Source: Acidimicrobiales bacterium (GTDB lineage Bacteria; Actinomycetota; Acidimicrobiia; Acidimicrobiales; RAAP-2). From it: 42,350 nucleotides of DNA. Numbering within the stretch: position 1 is the stretch's first letter; every line of letters starts with the position of its first letter. Below are positions 31,538-40,274 of this stretch, piece by piece. The notes under the pieces were generated by a model. It was not told where the DNA came from. It saw nothing but the letters and a program-made list of their open reading frames with translations, and searched no databases. Location of the stretch: assembly GCA_017883135.1 (NCBI GenBank), contig JADGOE010000020.1:1-42350 (forward strand), written 5' to 3'. A program made the translations under genes and the position numbers.

Positions 31538-33054
31538 CCCAGCCCACGCCGGTGACACCCATCGACGCCGAACCCGCCGAGGTGGTCGACCATCTCGGCG
31601 GCACGCGGATCGCCGTCGAGGACACCCTTCGCCGACAACTTGCCGACGTGTGCGACGAAGTCACCGACCACGACGACGCCCGCGCCGAGGCAGGGCGTGA
31701 CTGGTGGCCCCTTGCCATCGGTTGGGCCGTCGACGGTCAGGTACCGGCCCGGCCCGCGGTGGTGGCGCGCCCCACCGACACCGGCCAGGTGGCCGCGGTG
31801 CTGGCACTCTGCAACGCTGCCGGCGTGCCGGTCACCGCTGCCGGTGGGCGGAGCGGGGTCTGCGGTGCCTCGGTCCCCCTGTTCGGGGGGGTCGCCCTCG
31901 ACCTCTGCGGTCTGGCCGGCATCGGTGACGTCGATGGTGAGTCGCTGGTGGCCGATCTCCGCGCCGGCACCTTCGGTCCGGACGTCGAGTCCGGTCTCCG
32001 TGGAGGCCACGGCCTCACACTCGGTCATTGGCCCCAGTCGATGGACCTCTCGACCGTGGGGGGATGGCTGGCCTGCCGGGGGGCCGGCCAGTACTCCAAC
32101 CGCTACGGGAAGATCGAGGACATGGTGATCGGCCTCGAGGTGGTGCTGGCCGACGGCCGGGTGGTGCGGACCGGCGGGTCCGGGCCGCGGTCGGCCACCG
32201 GCCCGGACCTGACCCAGCTGTTCGTGGGTAGTGAGGGCACCCTCGGCGTCATTACCGAGGGACGCTTCCGGGTCCACCCGGTACCCGAGGGCGAGGGTCG
32301 GCGCGCCTTCGGGTTCACTTCGTTCGCCGAGGGACTCGACGCGTGCCGCCGGATCCTCCGGCGGGGCGCCACCCCGGCAGTCCTCCGCCTCTACGACGAG
32401 ACCGAGTCGGGTGGGTCGTTCGACCATCCGGACACCAACCTGCTCCTCGTTCTGGACGAGGCCGACCCCGGCTTTGTCGAGGCCACCCTGGCGGTGGTCG
32501 ACGACGAGTGCCGGGGCGCCGACCCGCTCGACACCGGACTGGTGGGCCGGTGGCTTGAGCACCGGAACGACGCGTCCGCCCTCGCCAAGCTGTGGCGATC
32601 CGGGCTGGTGGTGGACACCGCGGAGATCTCCGCACGGTGGAGTGCCCTGCCCGGCCTCTACCGGTCCGTTCTCGACGCGCTGTCGGGTGTCGAAGGGACG
32701 CTGGTTGCATCGTCCCACCAGTCCCACGCCTACACCGACGGCGCCTGCCTGTACTTCACCTTCGTCGGCCGCCCACCGTCGGGCGACGGCGGGACGGACC
32801 CCGACGCCCGGGCATGGGCCGGGCAGTACTACCGGCTGGCCTGGGACGAGATCACCCGGGCGACCATGTCCGCCGGCGGAGCCATCAGCCACCACCACGG
32901 CATCGGCATCAACCGGGCGCGCTTCGTCCCCACCGCCCTGGGTTCAGGATTCGACGTGCTCGCCACGGTGAAGCAAGCGCTCGACCCGAACGGCATCCTC
33001 AACCCCGGCAAGCTCGGCCTCGACAGCCCCTACGGCCGGCTCCCCTGGCCATGA
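31534..33054 (+). CDS. FAD-binding oxidase, alkyl-DHAP synthase-like
   Basis: This is a 506-residue flavoprotein of the VAO/AGPS type. The FAD domain has VARPTDTGQVAAVLALC, TAAGGRSGVCGASVPL and GQYSNRYGKIEDMVIGLEVVLADG with FVGSEGTLGVITE; the C-terminal HHHGIGINRARF starts at residue 453 and ILNPGKL closes it. The HHHGIG triad is typical of alkyldihydroxyacetonephosphate synthases, but many bacterial relatives are of unknown function. Lodged between glpD and glpK with coupling on both sides (GTGA at 31534, ATGA at 33051), it probably acts on DHAP or a related three-carbon phosphate. In mycobacteria a similar flavoprotein also lies near glpD1, as I recall. Confidence 0.85.
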   Translation: MTQPTPVTPIDAEPAEVVDHLGGTRIAVEDTLRRQLADVCDEVTDHDDARAEAGRDWWPLAIGWAVDGQVPARPAVVARPTDTGQVAAVLALCNAAGVPVTAAGGRSGVCGASVPLFGGVALDLCGLAGIGDVDGESLVADLRAGTFGPDVESGLRGGHGLTLGHWPQSMDLSTVGGWLACRGAGQYSNRYGKIEDMVIGLEVVLADGRVVRTGGSGPRSATGPDLTQLFVGSEGTLGVITEGRFRVHPVPEGEGRRAFGFTSFAEGLDACRRILRRGATPAVLRLYDETESGGSFDHPDTNLLLVLDEADPGFVEATLAVVDDECRGADPLDTGLVGRWLEHRNDASALAKLWRSGLVVDTAEISARWSALPGLYRSVLDALSGVEGTLVASSHQSHAYTDGACLYFTFVGRPPSGDGGTDPDARAWAGQYYRLAWDEITRATMSAGGAISHHHGIGINRARFVPTALGSGFDVLATVKQALDPNGILNPGKLGLDSPYGRLPWP

Positions 33055-34520
33055 GCATCCTGGTGATCGACGTCGGCACCTCGGGGGTGCGCGGCGCGGT
33101 GGTTCGTCCGGATGCAACCGTGGAGCACATCCACCACGTGGCGGTGCTCCCCGACACGCCTTTCCCCGGACTGGTGGAGTTCGACCCGACCGCCATGGCC
33201 GACGCGGTGCTCGATGTGGCGGCCCGCAGCCTGGCCGAGGGTGGACCGGTCGAGGCCGTGGGGATCGCCAACCAACGGGCCTCGACCATCGTGTGGGACC
33301 GGGCCACCGGGGTTCCGGTCGGGCCCGGCCTCGGTTGGCAGGACCTCCGCACGGTCGGCACCTGCCTCGAGCTGCAGAACCAGGGAATCCGGGTGACACC
33401 CAACGCGTCGGCGACCAAGTTGGCGGCCCTGTTGGACCTGGCCGACCCTGACCGTTCCCGCTCCGAACGGGGCGAGCTGGCGTTCGGAACCGTCGACACC
33501 TGGGTGGCGTGGACCCTGTCCGGCGGGCGCCTCCACATCACTGACGCGTCCAACGCCGGAGTGACCGGGCTGATCCACGTCGACGGGTTGGGTTGGAGCC
33601 GCGACCTGTTGGCCGCGCTGCGCATCCCCGAGGCGCTCCTCCCCACCATCGTCGACTCGAGCGGCGTGATGGGGACGGCCGAAGCCCTGTCCGGCCACCC
33701 GGTCATCGCGGGCATGGCCGGAGATCAGCAGGCCTCCCTCATCGGGCAGGGCTGCACCCTTCCGGGTCAGGCCAAGGCGACCTTCGGGACCGGGGGGATG
33801 CTCGACCAGTGTGTGGGTCCCGACCACCCTCCCCAGGCCCTACGGGGTCCGGCCGGCACCATCCCGATCATTGCCTGGCGCCGAAAGGGAACAATCACCT
33901 GGGGCGTCGAAGCCATCATGCTGTCGGCGGGCACCTGCGTGGAGTGGCTGCGCGACGACCTGGCAATCGTCGACTCGGCCGCACACTCCGCCGAGGTGGC
34001 CTCGAGGTGCGCCGACACCGGCGACGTCTGGTTCGTCCCCGCCCTGTTGGGCCTGGGCACACCGGTGTGGGACTTCGGGGCCCGGGGCACCTTCGTCGGC
34101 CTCACCCGCGGCAGCGGGCGGCCCGAGCTGGTGCGGGCGGTGCTGGAAGGAGTGGCCCACCGGGGTGCCGACCTCCTCGAGGCGGCAGAGGCCGACTCGG
34201 GGCTTCCGATCGGCAACCTTCGGATCGACGGCGGTATGTCGGCCAATGAAGTGTTCACCCAGGCCCTGGCCAACGCCTGTGGGCGGCCGATCGAGGTCTC
34301 CCCGGTCGTGGAGGCCACCACCCTCGGCGCCGCCTACCTGGCCGGCATGGCCGTCGGGACCTGGGCCGACGAAAAGGACGTGGCCGCCGCCTGGGCTCCG
34401 CGCCACGTGGTGGACCCCACGACGAGCACCGGCGAGCACGCGGCGGCCCGCACCCGCTGGCTCGAGGCCCGCCGACGTTCCGAGGGCACCATTCCCGAGC
34501 TCTCTGCCCTTGACTTCTGA
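33051..34520 (+). CDS. glpK: FGGY-family kinase, probable glycerol kinase
   Basis: This is a 489-residue FGGY sugar kinase. ATP-domain and substrate motifs: DVGTSGVRG at the start, NQRASTIVWDR, MAGDQQASLIGQG (the GDQQA-GQ form typical of GlpK), GTGGML, and C-terminal LRIDGGMSANEVFTQALANA with VEATTLGAAYLAG. It phosphorylates glycerol to glycerol 3-phosphate, the substrate of GlpD two genes upstream. The first residues and lengths differ somewhat from E. coli GlpK, so another polyol cannot be excluded. ATG 33051 overlaps the oxidase stop by four bases. A glycerol transporter is not in the window. Confidence 0.86.
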   Translation: MSILVIDVGTSGVRGAVVRPDATVEHIHHVAVLPDTPFPGLVEFDPTAMADAVLDVAARSLAEGGPVEAVGIANQRASTIVWDRATGVPVGPGLGWQDLRTVGTCLELQNQGIRVTPNASATKLAALLDLADPDRSRSERGELAFGTVDTWVAWTLSGGRLHITDASNAGVTGLIHVDGLGWSRDLLAALRIPEALLPTIVDSSGVMGTAEALSGHPVIAGMAGDQQASLIGQGCTLPGQAKATFGTGGMLDQCVGPDHPPQALRGPAGTIPIIAWRRKGTITWGVEAIMLSAGTCVEWLRDDLAIVDSAAHSAEVASRCADTGDVWFVPALLGLGTPVWDFGARGTFVGLTRGSGRPELVRAVLEGVAHRGADLLEAAEADSGLPIGNLRIDGGMSANEVFTQALANACGRPIEVSPVVEATTLGAAYLAGMAVGTWADEKDVAAAWAPRHVVDPTTSTGEHAAARTRWLEARRRSEGTIPELSALDF

Positions 34521-34611
34521 CCTCGGGCCCATCGGCACCGGGCCGGCCCGCACTGCGACCGGCATCGCGCCGTCGCGCCCGCGGCGGCCGGCGCCACTCG
34601 CGCCGCGCGCG

Positions 34612-34641
34612 TTGAACCGACCGACGGAGAACGCATAGGGT
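34612..34641 (+). promoter_or_regulatory. Candidate promoter for moxR operon
   Basis: TTGAAC (34612-34617) and TAGGGT (34636-34641) with an 18-base spacer resemble a housekeeping promoter; the ATG at 34709 would have a leader of about 60 bases. Before it, 34539-34550 is a GC palindrome after glpK that may help end that transcript. Confidence 0.35.
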
Positions 34642-34708
34642 GGGTGAGGTGCCACGCTCGGCGACGTCGGCGGCGGGTGCGGCGAACGCAGGGGAAGCAG
34701 GTGCACCC

Positions 34709-35701
34709 ATGAGCACGGGCATCGAGACGTTGGGGATCGGGTCGTCGGAACCCACCGAGGACCCGCAACCGTCGATCGACCAGGCGGTGGGCCTCGCCCG
34801 CGCACTGCACGGTGCCCTGTCCGAGGTGCTGCTCGGCACACCCGCGGCAGTGAACACCGCAGTGGTGTCGGCACTCTCGGGGGGCCACCTGCTCATCGAA
34901 GACGTGCCGGGCGTGGGCAAGACGGTGCTGGCCCGCGCACTGGCCACCGCGCTCGGGGTGAAGCTCTCGCGGATCCAGGGTCACCCCGACCTCCTCCCCT
35001 CCGACATCACCGGCGTCACGGTGTTCGCGCCGGACACCGGAACCTGGGAGTTCCGACCCGGGCCGGTCTTCGGGCACGTGGTCCTCCTGGACGAGATGAA
35101 CCGCACCCCACCCCGGACCCAGTCCGCGCTGCTCGAAGCGATGGAGGAGCAGCAGGTCTCGGTTGACGGCGAGTCGTGGCCGTTGCCCCAGCCCCACCTG
35201 GTGATCGGCACCCAGAACCCGATCGGCCAGCTCGGCACCTACCCGCTCGTCGAGAGCCAGCTCGACCGGTTCAGCCTGTCCACTTCGATCGGCTATCCCG
35301 ATGCTGACGTCGAGACCCGCCTCGTTCTCCACAACGGTGGACGCTATGCCCTCGATGCCCTGGTTCCGGTGTCCGATCCGACCAGGTGGCGCCGCGCCAT
35401 CGATGCCACCGCCTCGGTGCATGTGGTCGCCACGGTCGCCCACTACGCCGTGTCGCTGGTACGGGCCACCCGCACGGCCGGCACGGTGCGCCTGGGCGCG
35501 AGCCCCCGTGCGGCCATCTCCTTGATTCGAAGTGCCCAGGCCTACGCGGTGCTGGCCGGCCGGGCCTACGTCACCCCCCAGGACATCCAGGCGGTGGCGG
35601 TGGCCTGCCTCTCCCACCGACTGATCGCCGAAGGCAGCGGTGCCGACGGTCCGGCCCTGGTGAGCCGCATCGTCGCCGAAGCACCCGTCCCACCCACGTG
35701 A
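34709..35701 (+). CDS. MoxR-family AAA+ ATPase
   Basis: This is a 330-residue AAA+ protein: Walker A PGVGKT (67-72), Walker B VVLLDEMNR with Asp128/Glu129, sensor 1 VIGTQNP, arginine finger region ESQLDRFS and sensor 2 LGASPRAAISL. MoxR ATPases act as chaperones that remodel or activate partner proteins, usually encoded next to DUF58 and transglutaminase genes exactly as here. ATG 34709 is preferred; GTG 34640 falls in the putative -10. Its stop overlaps the DUF58 start by four bases. Target unknown. Confidence 0.93.
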   Translation: MSTGIETLGIGSSEPTEDPQPSIDQAVGLARALHGALSEVLLGTPAAVNTAVVSALSGGHLLIEDVPGVGKTVLARALATALGVKLSRIQGHPDLLPSDITGVTVFAPDTGTWEFRPGPVFGHVVLLDEMNRTPPRTQSALLEAMEEQQVSVDGESWPLPQPHLVIGTQNPIGQLGTYPLVESQLDRFSLSTSIGYPDADVETRLVLHNGGRYALDALVPVSDPTRWRRAIDATASVHVVATVAHYAVSLVRATRTAGTVRLGASPRAAISLIRSAQAYAVLAGRAYVTPQDIQAVAVACLSHRLIAEGSGADGPALVSRIVAEAPVPPT

Positions 35702-36876
35702 GCCCTTCGACGCCCCGTCGCCGAAGGCCCCTCTGGCGTACGGCCAACGCGGCGTTGACCGGACTGGTCACCGGCGTCTGCGGGGTCGTGCTGGCACGAG
35801 CGCTCCTCGGTCCCGAGATGGTGGTAGCCGGCGCCGCGATCGGCACGGTGTCCGTGCTGGTCGGCGCTGCCTTGTCCTGGAGCCTCTCTGTGCCCCACCG
35901 GCGGCGCCCATCCTCGTCGATGCTGCCCGGTGGCCGGCGGTTCCGGCGCCGGCTGCACCCGGTGGCATGGTTCGGTCCGGTGGTCGCAAGCCTGGTGACC
36001 ATGCTGGCGTGGGCCGGCGTGGCCCACTCCAGTGGATCCGGATGGGTGCAGGCGGTGGGAGCCTTGTCGGCCGCCGTGCTCATCACCGGCATCATGGCTC
36101 CGATCGCTCCGACCCTGCGAGCAACGGTCACCTGCACCGAAAGCCCCTCGGACAGGCAGGCCGGGCGACCGCTCGCGGTGACCCTGGTCGCCAACGGGCC
36201 CGTCCGGCTCCGGCCGCGCTACCCGGTCGGGCCGGCGGCCCGAGCCGAAGGAAGCTTCCGCGGGCTGCGCCCGGTTGAGGTGGAGCTCACTCCGGACCGA
36301 CGCGGTGTGGTGGAGACCCTGGTGATCGAGGTGGCCTCGTGCGCACCGTTCGGCATCTTGTGGTTGGCGAAGGATGTGACCGTGGCGCTGCCCCGGCCAC
36401 TGCACGTGGCCCCGCGCTCCGGCGAGCCACGGCCACTTGCGACCGTCGTCGACGACGCGGTCGGCGACGCGCCACTCCGGATCCCCGCCGGTATGGGCGA
36501 GCCCCGGGGGGTACGCCCATACCGGTCCGGAGATGCGCGGCGGTCGGTGCACTGGCCGGCAACGTCGCATGCCGGGGGGCTGATGGTGCGGGAAACCGAG
36601 CGGCAACGGGACGATCCGATCGTCGTCGACATGGTCCTTTCGTGCGACCCCGTCCTTGCGGAAGCCGAATCGGAGGGTGTGATGACCGCGGTGGCGGGCT
36701 GCCTGGCTCGAGGCCAGTCGGTGATGCTCGGCACCGACGAGCGGGATGGCCGCGCCATGCGGCAGGTGCGGGACCGGATCGACCTCGGGAGGCGACTGGC
36801 ACGAGCGGTTCCTCCGCCAGGCATGGCCCCCTCCGGCGGACCGCCTCAACCGGTCCGGCGGGGGCGACGGCGGTGA
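35698..36876 (+). CDS. DUF58 domain membrane protein
   Basis: This is a 392-residue protein with about four hydrophobic segments in its first 150 residues (for example GLVTGVCGVVLARALLG and AVGALSAAVLITGIMAPI) and then a soluble part. The DUF58 core GVRPYRSGDARRSVHW followed by GGLMVRETERQ is complete. DUF58 proteins carry a von Willebrand-A-like fold and accompany MoxR ATPases. The GTG start (35698) overlaps the moxR stop and its own stop overlaps the transglutaminase start (GTGA), so three genes are translated in series. A role in cell-envelope assembly is inferred from the set. Confidence 0.88.
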   Translation: MSPSTPRRRRPLWRTANAALTGLVTGVCGVVLARALLGPEMVVAGAAIGTVSVLVGAALSWSLSVPHRRRPSSSMLPGGRRFRRRLHPVAWFGPVVASLVTMLAWAGVAHSSGSGWVQAVGALSAAVLITGIMAPIAPTLRATVTCTESPSDRQAGRPLAVTLVANGPVRLRPRYPVGPAARAEGSFRGLRPVEVELTPDRRGVVETLVIEVASCAPFGILWLAKDVTVALPRPLHVAPRSGEPRPLATVVDDAVGDAPLRIPAGMGEPRGVRPYRSGDARRSVHWPATSHAGGLMVRETERQRDDPIVVDMVLSCDPVLAEAESEGVMTAVAGCLARGQSVMLGTDERDGRAMRQVRDRIDLGRRLARAVPPPGMAPSGGPPQPVRRGRRR

Positions 36877-39056
36877 CCATCTGGCAGCGGGTGGTCCAGG
36901 CGAATCGGCCCGGGCCACCCGAGCACTCGATCCAATTCCGCGTTGCGTCCACGGCCGCGGTGATGGTCGCCGCCGCTGCCTGCTGGAGCCAGGGGGAGAT
37001 CGACCTGCCGGTCGCCCTGTTCACCATGGTTGCCACGGTGGTCGGCAACGTCCTGTCCTATCGGCGCCGCTCGAAGCCGTGGCCGGTGGTGAAGCCGATT
37101 CTGGCCGCCTGCGCCATCGCCGGCTTCGTGTGGTTCATCGCCACCGTGGCCCACACCGCCACGCCCGGCGACATCTCGACGGTGGAGGGTCCCCTGGCCG
37201 TGCTGTTCACCTGGGTGCTGAGCACCCACGCGTTTGACGTCCCGTCCCGCAGGGACGTGGCCTACTCGCTGGCCGGTTCAGCCGCTCTGATGGCGGTGGC
37301 GGCGGCCCAGTCGGTGGACCTGTCCCTCGGGCCCTACGTGGTGGCCTGGGTTGCCTGCGGCATCTGGGGGCTGGTCTCCATGTGGCAGTCGATGGCCGGC
37401 GCCCGCGGGGTCCCGTGGCTCACCGTGGGGGTCGCCGGAATGGCGGTCCTCGTGGTGGCCGGCCTGTTGGTCTCTGTCCTGCCGGCACCCCGGGTCTCGA
37501 CATCGCTCATCTTCCCGTCCACCTCGGCCAATTCCGCACCGGTCGACAGCACCAACAACCTGACCGACGGCTCAGCGAGCCTCCCCGCCCATGCCGCCAG
37601 CCCTCAGGGCCGCACCGGGGTCGGCGGCTTCCTCGGTTTTGCCAAGTCCCTGGACACCGGAGTCCGCGCATCACTGGGGAACGAGGTCGTGATGCGGGTG
37701 CGTGCAAGCCGGCCCAACTTCTGGATCGGCCAGACCTACGACCGGTGGGACGGGCAGAACTGGGTGCAGTCGACCGAGCCGGCTGATGGCAAGAACGGGC
37801 ACGTGACCACGTTGGCGACGGGGTCACCGTTCACCATCCCCGTCACCTCCGACCAAGTGGCCGTCCAGTCCACCGGAGCCACCGACGTCCAGACCTACTA
37901 CCTCGCCCAATCGGGGCCTAACCTGGTCTTCCATGCCGACACGGCCCAGCGGGTGTACCTCCAGTCCCGCTCCCTCTTCCTGACCGGCGACGGCACGATC
38001 GTCTCGACCACCTCGATGGGGGCCGGCACGATCTACACGGTGGTCTCCAACGACAACTCGGCAACCGCAAGGCAACTGCGGAATGCCACCATCCCGCTGT
38101 CCCCCACCGACCCGGGAGCCCTCACTCCGCTCAGCCCCGGCGAGCTGCTCCGCTACCGCCAGCTCCCCCACGCAGATCCCCGGGTTTCCGCCCTGGCCGC
38201 CCGGATCACCTCGGGTATCGGAGCCCCCGGTGACGTCGACACACATGTCTATGACAAGGTCGAAGCCATCGAGGCATGGATGTCCTCGCGCATCAGGTAC
38301 ACCACCGACATCCCACCACTCGCCCCCCACGCGGACGCGGTCGACACCTTCCTCTTCGGCGCCCGCTTGGGCTACTGCGAGCAGATCTCCACGGCCACCG
38401 TGGTCATGCTGCGCTCCCTCGGCATTGCGGCCCGCGAGACGGTGGGGTACGTGCCAGGGCCCTACAACCCGATCACCGACCTCTACGACGTCCAGGCCAA
38501 GGATGCCCACGCCTGGGTGCAGGTCTGGTTCCCCGGATTCGGCTGGCAGAACTTCGACCCCACCGCGGTGGTGCCGCTGGCGAACCCGGCGCCGGGCTCG
38601 GTCATCGCCCACCACGCCGGCACCACGTTGCGCCACCTCCCCTGGATTCCGATCGCCGTCGTCGCGACAACGGCGATCGCCATCGGGCAGTTCCGCCGGC
38701 GGCGCCGGCGGCGCCCTCCCACATGGGCCCACCAGGTCGCCGCCGATCTCGACCGGGGCGGGGGGCGCCTGGGTCGGTCCCGACGCCCCGACGAGACACT
38801 CACCGCCTACGGCGAACGCCTTGCAGGCACCGACCTTACGAACGCCGAAGCGTTGATCGGGACCACCCGGTTGGTGGAGCGCTGCAGCTACGGTGGGATC
38901 GAGCCCTCGGCCGATCAGATCGCGGGGGCCCTTGCCTTCACCCGCCGGTACCGCTCCGTCCGCCGGACGAACAGCGTGGAGAGGTGCACCGATCAGGACC
39001 GCGCCGAGGCCAACGCCTCGTCGAAGGAGGCCCCGGCGACCAGCAGGGGCCGATAG
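36873..39056 (+). CDS. TgpA-like membrane transglutaminase-fold protein
   Basis: This is a 727-residue protein: about six N-terminal transmembrane helices (residues 20-220), a large extracytoplasmic region, and a transglutaminase core with triad Cys502 (GYCEQ), His546 (DAHAWVQV) and Asp562 (NFDPTA). A last membrane helix (PWIPIAVVATTAIAIG) is followed by an arginine-rich stop-transfer (RRRRRRRP) and a cytoplasmic DUF4129-like domain. It matches the DUF3488-transglutaminase (TgpA) family that partners MoxR and DUF58; it may cross-link or cleave envelope proteins. GTG 36873 is set by the GTGA overlap. Its 3-prime end overlaps the convergent reductase gene by 64 bases. Confidence 0.9.
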   Translation: MTIWQRVVQANRPGPPEHSIQFRVASTAAVMVAAAACWSQGEIDLPVALFTMVATVVGNVLSYRRRSKPWPVVKPILAACAIAGFVWFIATVAHTATPGDISTVEGPLAVLFTWVLSTHAFDVPSRRDVAYSLAGSAALMAVAAAQSVDLSLGPYVVAWVACGIWGLVSMWQSMAGARGVPWLTVGVAGMAVLVVAGLLVSVLPAPRVSTSLIFPSTSANSAPVDSTNNLTDGSASLPAHAASPQGRTGVGGFLGFAKSLDTGVRASLGNEVVMRVRASRPNFWIGQTYDRWDGQNWVQSTEPADGKNGHVTTLATGSPFTIPVTSDQVAVQSTGATDVQTYYLAQSGPNLVFHADTAQRVYLQSRSLFLTGDGTIVSTTSMGAGTIYTVVSNDNSATARQLRNATIPLSPTDPGALTPLSPGELLRYRQLPHADPRVSALAARITSGIGAPGDVDTHVYDKVEAIEAWMSSRIRYTTDIPPLAPHADAVDTFLFGARLGYCEQISTATVVMLRSLGIAARETVGYVPGPYNPITDLYDVQAKDAHAWVQVWFPGFGWQNFDPTAVVPLANPAPGSVIAHHAGTTLRHLPWIPIAVVATTAIAIGQFRRRRRRRPPTWAHQVAADLDRGGGRLGRSRRPDETLTAYGERLAGTDLTNAEALIGTTRLVERCSYGGIEPSADQIAGALAFTRRYRSVRRTNSVERCTDQDRAEANASSKEAPATSRGR

Positions 39057-40228
39057 GACATCAGCTGGCGCGGTTGGCTGAAGGCCAGCACGGCACGGAG
39101 CCGATCTCCGCGGCGGTAGAGGGCCACCAACTTGCGCTCGTCCACCGACCCCCCCACCACGACGACTTCGTCGCCGGGGCCCGGCACTCCGATCATCTGG
39201 ATCTTCGTCGAGTACTGGTCCGACCAGAAGAACGGGATCGGGTCGTACGGCTGGGACCCGGCCGATCCGGCCAGAAGGTTGCGAGCGGCCGCGGCACCGC
39301 CTTCGGCGGCGTTGGTCCAATGCTCGACACGAGACAACTCACCGGTCGCGGGGTACATCCACCGGGCCACGTCTCCGGCGGCCACCACGCGGTCGTGGGC
39401 GAACAGGCTCTGGTCGCACACCACGCCGTTCTCCAGGGTGACGCCCGAATCCTCCAACCAGTCGACGGCCGGCTCCACACCGACGCCCACCACCACCAGG
39501 TCCGCGTCGAGGCTGTTGCCGTCCATCAGATGAACGACGACCGGGGTCGGCCCGCCAGGGTGCGAAGACAGGCGCTCCACCCCGACGCCGGTCAGGAGCT
39601 CTACCCCGTTGTCACGGTGGAGCCCGGCGCACACCTCCCCCATCGCATCACCCAGCACCCGTCCCAAGGGGGTCGGGAGCGCCTCGACCATCGTGACCCG
39701 TGCCCCCAAGCCGTGACAAGTGGCGGCAACTTCGGAACCGATGAACCCGGCGCCGATCACCACCACCCGCGCTCCCTCGCCGGCCGACTCGAGACCTGCT
39801 CGGACGCCCAGACAGTCATCGAGGGTCCGTAGCGTCCAGACGCCGGGGATCCCACCGGTGCCCGGGAGCCGGCGGGCCCGGGCACCGGTGGCCACCACCA
39901 GCCCGTCGTAGTGCAGCTCCGTCCCGTCGTCGAAGGTCACCGTGCGGGCGTCGGTGTCGAGTGACGTGGCTCGCCGGCCGAGTCGGAACTCGAGCCCCAG
40001 CGTGTCGAGCCGGTCGGGCGCGTGGTGGTGGATGCGCTCGACGTCCCAGGTGCCGGCCAGGAATTGCTTGGACAGCGGGGGCCGGTCATAGGGGGCGTGC
40101 TGCTCGTCGCCGACGACGATGACCGGGCCCCCATGGCCTTCGTGGCGGATCTCTTCGGCAGCGCGAAGTCCGGCCAACGATGCGCCGATGACGAGGATCG
40201 TAGACTCTGTGGGCTGGGGATCGGTCAT
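38993..40228 (-). CDS. Ferredoxin reductase (FAD, NAD(P)H)
   Basis: This is a 411-residue FAD/NAD oxidoreductase with the FAD motif VIGASLAGLRAAEE (N-terminus), YDRPPLSKQFLAG, VVATGARARRLPG, the NAD motif VVVIGAGFIGSEVA, and AAGDVARW. The C-terminal domain has VEHWTNAAEGG and FFWSDQY, as in rhodocoxin- and putidaredoxin-reductases. It passes electrons from NAD(P)H to a ferredoxin, plausibly that at 11110-11307 for the P450s; no P450 or ferredoxin is adjacent here. ATG 40228 follows the MBL-protein stop by 46 bases. The last 21 codons overlap the end of the transglutaminase gene on the other strand. Confidence 0.9.
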   Translation of the reverse strand: MTDPQPTESTILVIGASLAGLRAAEEIRHEGHGGPVIVVGDEQHAPYDRPPLSKQFLAGTWDVERIHHHAPDRLDTLGLEFRLGRRATSLDTDARTVTFDDGTELHYDGLVVATGARARRLPGTGGIPGVWTLRTLDDCLGVRAGLESAGEGARVVVIGAGFIGSEVAATCHGLGARVTMVEALPTPLGRVLGDAMGEVCAGLHRDNGVELLTGVGVERLSSHPGGPTPVVVHLMDGNSLDADLVVVGVGVEPAVDWLEDSGVTLENGVVCDQSLFAHDRVVAAGDVARWMYPATGELSRVEHWTNAAEGGAAAARNLLAGSAGSQPYDPIPFFWSDQYSTKIQMIGVPGPGDEVVVVGGSVDERKLVALYRRGDRLRAVLAFSQPRQLMSYRPLLVAGASFDEALASARS

Positions 40229-40274
40229 CGGGCGCCATCGTAGGTGGCCGGTACCCGACCAGGTCCAACCGGTG

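Noticed and set aside
34539-34550. CGGGCCGGCCCG palindrome as glpK terminator
   Set aside because: Loop-free GC palindrome without U tract in a generally GC-biased stretch; mentioned only as a possibility.
34640-34708. Earlier GTG start (34640) for the MoxR gene
   Set aside because: It coincides with a plausible -10 element and adds an Ala/Gly-rich stretch not typical for the family.
29600-34874. Long minus-strand frames across the glycerol operon (29600-31234, 31390-32898, 33840-34874)
   Set aside because: Exactly opposite glpD, the AGPS-like gene and glpK, without recognisable motifs or ribosome sites.
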